This document shows positions 6,789 to 10,742 of a DNA stretch of 10,742 bases, in pieces (the first letter of the stretch is position 1; every line of letters begins with the position of its first letter). Source of the stretch: an uncultured bacterium (GTDB lineage Bacteria > Bacteroidota > Bacteroidia > Bacteroidales > Marinifilaceae). Location: NCBI GenBank assembly GCA_905215395.1, contig CAJMQA010000098.1:1-10742 (forward strand), written 5' to 3'. The notes beneath the pieces are model-generated. The model was not told where the DNA came from and made no database searches. It worked only from the letters and a program-made list of their open reading frames with translations. Position numbers and translations under genes: made by a program.

Positions 6789-6817
6789 AAAAAACGCCTC
6801 AAGTGAGGCGTTTTTTT
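6789..6817. terminator. Bidirectional intrinsic terminator between tsf and the GT39 gene
   Basis: CGCCTC (6795-6800), loop AAGT, GAGGCG (6805-6810) makes a perfect 6-bp GC-rich stem flanked by A6 on the left and T7 on the right (6811-6817). The flanks both extend the stem and supply a U-tract on either strand. It ends the ribosomal operon on + and the leftward glycosyltransferase on -. The stop codon of the leftward gene (6816-6818) overlaps the right T-run, so on that strand termination follows directly after the last codon. Confidence 0.92.
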
Positions 6818-8459
6818 AATTCTCTCTTGGAGTGATCAGCGTAACCTGATGCACAAACTTTGGCGAATGCAAACTTGAACCTGCTGGTCTTTTGTTATCG
6901 TCGTATATTCCAATGACTTTCAACTGCACCTTTTCCAGCCAGCTCTCCGGTAAAACCTCTTCAGCCTTTTCCTGAGAAACCAGAGCAAACGGTAATTCAG
7001 GCATATCCGTTCCTTCCTGGAACGAGCGGGGGAGAATTTTACGTCCTGCTTCATATACGATCTCGATACGCAATTCATCTTTTTTATCGTAATAAAAAGG
7101 AATGTCCTTCAGTTCGGGAATATTACGGACAGCGTGTATACTATTCAGTTCAGGATTATTGAACAAACCCACAACTGCAGGTAATAAAAAGACGTCCACA
7201 ATAAAAAAGAGCATCAATATCCCTCCCAAAAATGCAAAAGCTCTTTCTTTCAAAGCTGCCCGGAATAACCACAGCGCTATCGCTTCCAAAACAATGGTAA
7301 TGAAAATGAAAAAACCGATTCCCAGACTGTTCAGAAAAAAAATACCAATCCCGATGGGCAATAAACTGACAAGGCCGGCAATGACACAAGTATTTATCCG
7401 TATGATCCACTTTTCCTGACGGGGTAATTCATTCTTTAAAGCAAACCAGTATCTGAAAAGGAAGGCTATCACCAAAGCAGAAGGAATCAGGATGGGTAAA
7501 AGATAACGTGTCTTTTTTTCCGGCAACAAAGAAAGACAGATCAGGATTAAAAATACCCAGCAAACTGAAAACAGATATTCCTTTTTCCATTGAACCCTTT
7601 TTTTCCAATAGGGCCAGATCAAAGCCGTAACCAGAAATAAAGCCCATATCCCACTTTCTGCAAAGAATTTCCAGTAATAATACCAGGGACGTACACTGCG
7701 CTCCAACCAGGCCGTAGACTCCTTATTCCAGACAGACAAAGCTATCTCTCTGTGATTGACATAAAGCAAGACAGGCCACCATAAACTAATCACCAGACAA
7801 ATCAGCACCATACAAATAACCGGCCAACCTTTACCCCGGAATGAAGGACGAAAAACGATAAAATATGCAAGTAAAAAAGGTAATAATAAAGCATAAAAAG
7901 ACACAGGACCTTTCCCCAAAAAAGATAATCCCAGAAAAAAACCTGCCAGCAACAACTCTTTCCAGCAACTTCCCTCTTTCTGTCCCCCTTTAAAGAAATA
8001 GTAAATGGCACCCAGCATAAAAGCATGGCAATAAATATCCCAGGTCGCCGTTCTCCCCATCAGGATAATATTAAAGGAGGTACATAATAACACGGCACTC
8101 ATCAGAGCAAACCAATGATCCCGGGTGAATAAAGTGGCCAAACCATACAAAAAGAAAACCAGCATGGTCGCAGCAAGACCGGCCATAGCTCTCTGCAAAA
8201 CCAGATTATCAGGACTCACCAACTCCACTCCGGCAGCAATCCACGTCGGTAAAGGAGGCTTCTCCAATCTCAGCTCCCCGTTCATCGTCGGAATGATCCA
8301 GTTCCCGTCAGTAACAATCTCACGTGCCGTGACCAGATTCCGCGACTCCATAATATCTGCATAAATGAGTCTGTTATTCACAAAAAAAGAAAAATAACAC
8401 ATCAACAAGAGGAATAATATCCTATAAAACCTTTGATAAAGAATTTGACTTGTTATCAT
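6816..8459 (-). CDS. ArnT-like / GT39-family integral-membrane glycosyltransferase
   Basis: This is a 547-aa polytopic inner-membrane protein of the GT-C type that would transfer a sugar from a polyprenyl-phosphate donor on the periplasmic side. After a first membrane helix (residues ~13-27) comes the catalytic first loop: ADIMESRNLVTAREIVTDGNW, then NGELRLEKPPLPTW, matching the DE-x-RYA-x-IAREM ... NG ... EKPPL-x-YW pattern of ArnT and PMT relatives. In canonical members the first acidic position is Asp; here it is Met37, with Glu38 kept and Asp35 two residues upstream. Further motifs are GRTATWD (135-141), GKGP (182-185) and KTRYLLP (316-322), followed by more helices and a ~120-residue soluble C-terminal part. 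It is convergent with tsf and divergent from a second GT-C gene. The acceptor (lipid A, other glycolipid or protein) is unknown. Confidence 0.85.
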   Translation of the reverse strand: MITSQILYQRFYRILFLLLMCYFSFFVNNRLIYADIMESRNLVTAREIVTDGNWIIPTMNGELRLEKPPLPTWIAAGVELVSPDNLVLQRAMAGLAATMLVFFLYGLATLFTRDHWFALMSAVLLCTSFNIILMGRTATWDIYCHAFMLGAIYYFFKGGQKEGSCWKELLLAGFFLGLSFLGKGPVSFYALLLPFLLAYFIVFRPSFRGKGWPVICMVLICLVISLWWPVLLYVNHREIALSVWNKESTAWLERSVRPWYYYWKFFAESGIWALFLVTALIWPYWKKRVQWKKEYLFSVCWVFLILICLSLLPEKKTRYLLPILIPSALVIAFLFRYWFALKNELPRQEKWIIRINTCVIAGLVSLLPIGIGIFFLNSLGIGFFIFITIVLEAIALWLFRAALKERAFAFLGGILMLFFIVDVFLLPAVVGLFNNPELNSIHAVRNIPELKDIPFYYDKKDELRIEIVYEAGRKILPRSFQEGTDMPELPFALVSQEKAEEVLPESWLEKVQLKVIGIYDDNKRPAGSSLHSPKFVHQVTLITPREN

Positions 8460-8718
8460 ATTGTAAAATTAAACCATTGTATTTCGCGTTAAAAATACAA
8501 CATTCCGCTGAAACTTTATACGGAAAAATTAAAACAAATTATCCCACTTTCAGTAAAAGATTAAAAATGGAGCTTATCAATTATTTACATAAAAAAATAG
8601 GTTTAAAAAAAATGAATTCCATGAATATTTCCGCCCAACGTAACAAAATCTTCATATACATTTTCAAATTTTGTATCAGGATTCACATTCCAGTCATAGT
8701 GTTATAAAGAGTAATTAT
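8460..8718. promoter_or_regulatory. AT-rich divergent intergenic region between two glycosyltransferase genes
   Basis: This ~260-bp region must carry the promoters of both divergent genes, but I find no perfect TAnnTTTG with a properly spaced TTTG on either strand. One-mismatch -7 matches exist (TACATTTT at 8657-8664 on +; a TAATTTTA close to the start on -). ACAAAAT (8643-8649) and ATTTTGT (8668-8674) form a weak inverted repeat. An 85-codon open frame at 8450-8707 is low-complexity and overlaps the start of the leftward gene; I do not regard it as a gene. Confidence 0.4.
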
Positions 8719-10269
8719 ATGAAAATATCAAGATATCTGCTTATTTTAGTCTGCTTCATTCCCCTATTCATATTCAGGGATTTCACCCCGAACAACGAAT
8801 TAAAATACCTGAGCATAGCTGATGAAGCGCTTCGGGAAGGACATTTTTTCACTTTCCGGAATCAGGGACTTCTTTACGCCGATAAACCCCCTTTGTATTT
8901 ATGGATCGTCATGTTGGGAAAATATTTATTCGGAACACACAGTATGTTTTTCCTAGCCCTTTTCTCCATGATTCCGGCACTAATTACCATATATATCATG
9001 GATAAGTGGGTAAAAGACTTTCTGCCTATGCCATGGAGGAAAAGCGGTCAACTCATGCTCATCACCAGCGGGCTATTTACCGGCTCCGCTATCGTCCTCC
9101 GGATGGATATGCTAATGTGTATGTTTATCATTCTGGCTTTATATACCTTTTACAAGCAATATAGCAACCAGAGTACAGAACATGGCAAACTCCTGCTTCC
9201 CCTCTATATTTTCCTGGCACTTTTTACCAAAGGCCCTGTAGGCATTCTGGTTCCCCTGTGCACAATGATCTGCTTCCTGTTTGTAAAAAAACAAATACGG
9301 GACTTTGGAAAATATATGGGTTGGAAACAATGGGGTGTACTCATCGGTTTATGCGGCATTTGGTTTTTAGGGGTCTATCTGGAAGGAGGATATGAATATC
9401 TGGACAATTTACTTTTCCATCAAACGATCCATCGGGCCATCGACTCCTACTATCACAAGGAACCTTTCTATTTTTACTTTAAAACCATCTGGTATTCACT
9501 AGCTCCCTGGACACTTCTTTATTTTGTAAGTATTGTAATAGGTATACGGAAAAGGCTTATTAATACGGACTTGAAAAAATTATTTCTGATAGTTATCGGA
9601 ACCACTTTCATTGCATTATCTGTCTTCAGCGGAAAACTTGACATATACCTTTTGCCCATATTCCCCTTTATTGCTTACCTGAGCTTCCTGTTACTACCTC
9701 ATATTCCTGAAAAATACCTTCGCTTCACCGTTATAATTCCGGCAGCAATCCTTATTTTTGTATTCCCGGCAATATTTATTGCCGGACATTTTATCCGGCT
9801 CGCTTTGACAGAGATAATTGTAATTCCGGTTGCTGCTTTCATATTGTCGTCAGCCTCAGGAATATCCTTATTTCTATTGTATAAAAAACAATTACTCAAA
9901 GCGACGAATAGCCTTTCGATTGGTATTCTCATAACCATTCTCATCGGCTCATTTGCCCTACCCGGATTAAATCAGTATATTGGATTTGAAAAAATATGTC
10001 AGAAAGCATCAACAATTGCTCATGAAACTGGAATAGAAAATTACTATTTTTACAATTTCAGAAGCGGAGAAAACATGGACGCTTATCTGAATCATGAAAT
10101 AACGAAGATTGGTATTGAAGAAATAGTAGATCTGATAGATAAACAAAATTTTATGCTTTTTGTAAAAAATAAAGACATAGAAAGAGATAAAAAACTTCAG
10201 GAAATACTAAAATTACAAATTCAATATAGTATTGGAGATTACAGTATTATAAAGTTTAAACTAAATTAA
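8719..10269 (+). CDS. ArnT-like / GT39-family integral-membrane glycosyltransferase (second copy)
   Basis: This is a 516-aa polytopic membrane protein of the GT-C superfamily, distinct from the leftward enzyme. I start it at ATG 8719, giving MKISRYLLILVCFIPLFIF, a proper first membrane helix; the in-frame ATG at 8671 would add 16 polar, unconvincing residues. The first loop reads TPNNELKYLSIADEALREG, then YADKPPLYLW (53-62), matching the family DE ... KPPL pattern, but with Asn26-Glu27 in place of Asp-Glu. Other family motifs are LRMDML (127-132, Asp130), TKGP (170-173), HRAIDSYYHKEPFYFYF (238-254) and SGKLDIYLLP (304-313). A small soluble C-terminal domain ends the protein. A LAB_N-type gene begins 7 bp downstream, so the pair probably forms an operon for envelope glycolipid modification. 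The acceptor is not determined. Confidence 0.86.
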   Translation: MKISRYLLILVCFIPLFIFRDFTPNNELKYLSIADEALREGHFFTFRNQGLLYADKPPLYLWIVMLGKYLFGTHSMFFLALFSMIPALITIYIMDKWVKDFLPMPWRKSGQLMLITSGLFTGSAIVLRMDMLMCMFIILALYTFYKQYSNQSTEHGKLLLPLYIFLALFTKGPVGILVPLCTMICFLFVKKQIRDFGKYMGWKQWGVLIGLCGIWFLGVYLEGGYEYLDNLLFHQTIHRAIDSYYHKEPFYFYFKTIWYSLAPWTLLYFVSIVIGIRKRLINTDLKKLFLIVIGTTFIALSVFSGKLDIYLLPIFPFIAYLSFLLLPHIPEKYLRFTVIIPAAILIFVFPAIFIAGHFIRLALTEIIVIPVAAFILSSASGISLFLLYKKQLLKATNSLSIGILITILIGSFALPGLNQYIGFEKICQKASTIAHETGIENYYFYNFRSGENMDAYLNHEITKIGIEEIVDLIDKQNFMLFVKNKDIERDKKLQEILKLQIQYSIGDYSIIKFKLN

Positions 10270-10276
10270 AAATTAA

Positions 10277-10742
10277 ATGATATATATTATTGGATTTTTA
10301 GCACAAATTTGCTTTTCTGCCCGTTTACTGTTCCAATGGATAATTTCTGAAAAAGCAAAGCGTGTTGAATCACCAGCTATCTTCTGGTTACTAAGTGTAA
10401 TTGGTTCCTACCTACTCTTTTTTTACGGCTGGTTAAGAGATGACTTTGCCATTATTCTCGGTCAACTAATTTCTTACTACATCTATATTTGGAATCTGGA
10501 CATTAAAAACAGCTGGAAAAAAATTCCCCGTCCTATCCGTTACGCATTAATTGCCACTCCTTTTCTGGCAATAGGTTATATGTTGAGTGATGCCCAGGAA
10601 TTCCTGCATCAGTTTTTCCGGAACGAAAAAATACCTTTGGGACTGCTCATCTGGGGTTCACTGGGACAGATTATATTTACCTTACGGTTTGTTTATCAAT
10701 GGATTTACTCCCATAAACGCCACGAATCCATTCTTCCGCTCG
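10277..10742 (+). CDS. LAB_N (lipid A biosynthesis N-terminal domain) membrane protein, 3' end beyond window
   Basis: The frame from ATG 10277 stays open to the window edge (155 codons). It encodes a small polytopic membrane protein: GFLAQICFSARLLFQWIISEK ... SPAIFWLLSVIGSYLLFFYG ... GQLISYYIYIWNL (residues ~6-74) matches one LAB_N unit (Gln-Phe/Tyr-x-x-R-x-x-x-QW ... P-x-x-FW ... GQ-x-x-x-Y-x-x-N). A second unit begins near residue 125 (WGSLGQIIFTLRFVYQWIYSHKRHESILP) and is cut off. LAB_N is found at the N terminus of some LpxB proteins and in stand-alone tandem forms near glycosyltransferases in Bacteroidota. Its role is not well defined, probably lipid or polyprenyl-linked sugar handling. 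The 7-bp spacing puts it in an operon with the GT39-like gene; a GT2-type polyprenyl-phosphate glycosyltransferase would be a typical next neighbour. Confidence 0.82.
   Translation, partial: MIYIIGFLAQICFSARLLFQWIISEKAKRVESPAIFWLLSVIGSYLLFFYGWLRDDFAIILGQLISYYIYIWNLDIKNSWKKIPRPIRYALIATPFLAIGYMLSDAQEFLHQFFRNEKIPLGLLIWGSLGQIIFTLRFVYQWIYSHKRHESILPL

Noticed and set aside
7102..7419. 105-codon open frame on + opposite the leftward glycosyltransferase
   Set aside because: It lies fully antisense within a well-supported membrane protein gene, and its Lys/Thr/Pro-rich product mirrors the hydrophobic codons of the other strand.
8450..8707. 85-codon open frame on + in the divergent intergenic region
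   Set aside because: AT-rich, no recognisable domain, overlaps the start codon of the leftward gene, and lies where promoters for both glycosyltransferases must be.
8671..8718. Upstream in-frame ATG as the start of the rightward glycosyltransferase
   Set aside because: It would add a polar 16-residue extension (His/Ser-rich) before a complete first membrane helix; the Met at 8719 gives the expected N terminus.

Overview
The window looks like a piece of a Bacteroidota chromosome, most likely order Bacteroidales. The evidence is TonB-dependent receptors with an N-terminal carboxypeptidase-like domain, a DUF4249-type lipoprotein, promoter elements of the Bacteroides TTTG / TAnnTTTG type, A-rich start regions without Shine-Dalgarno sequences, and the gene order rplM-rpsI-rpsB-tsf. 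I cannot name the genus. The first ~54 bases are not genomic: they match the Illumina P5/TruSeq adapter, so the left edge is a contig end with untrimmed adapter.

Region 1 (about 55-3939, + strand) is an outer-membrane uptake cluster: the last ~260 residues of one TonB-dependent receptor, a complete related receptor (746 aa), and a 267-aa DUF4249-like lipoprotein 10 bp downstream. The substrate cannot be read from sequence. A promoter-like site sits between the two receptors.

Region 2 (3940-6817, + strand) is a translation operon: L13 (rplM), S9 (rpsI), S2 (rpsB) and EF-Ts (tsf). It begins with a strong match to the Bacteroides promoter consensus and a ~180-nt leader with mutually exclusive and pseudoknot-compatible stems, a plausible autoregulatory ribosomal-protein leader. 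rplM starts at GTG, 18 nt after an in-frame ATG-TAT-TAA mini-ORF. A shorter stem-loop lies between rpsI and rpsB. The operon ends at a bidirectional intrinsic terminator.

Region 3 (6816-10742) is an envelope glycolipid region. It has two divergently transcribed integral-membrane glycosyltransferases of the GT39/ArnT-like (GT-C) superfamily, separated by an AT-rich ~260-bp intergenic region. The rightward one is followed after 7 bp by a membrane protein with two LAB_N (lipid A biosynthesis N-terminal) segments, cut off by the window end. Such sets usually transfer sugars from polyprenyl-phosphate donors to lipid A, glycolipid or protein at the periplasmic face; the exact acceptor is unknown.

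I see no mobile element, CRISPR array, rRNA or tRNA, and no clearly new defence or metabolic system. The most rewarding parts are the rplM leader with its mini-ORF, the adapter artefact, and the pair of GT-C enzymes with altered catalytic-loop residues.
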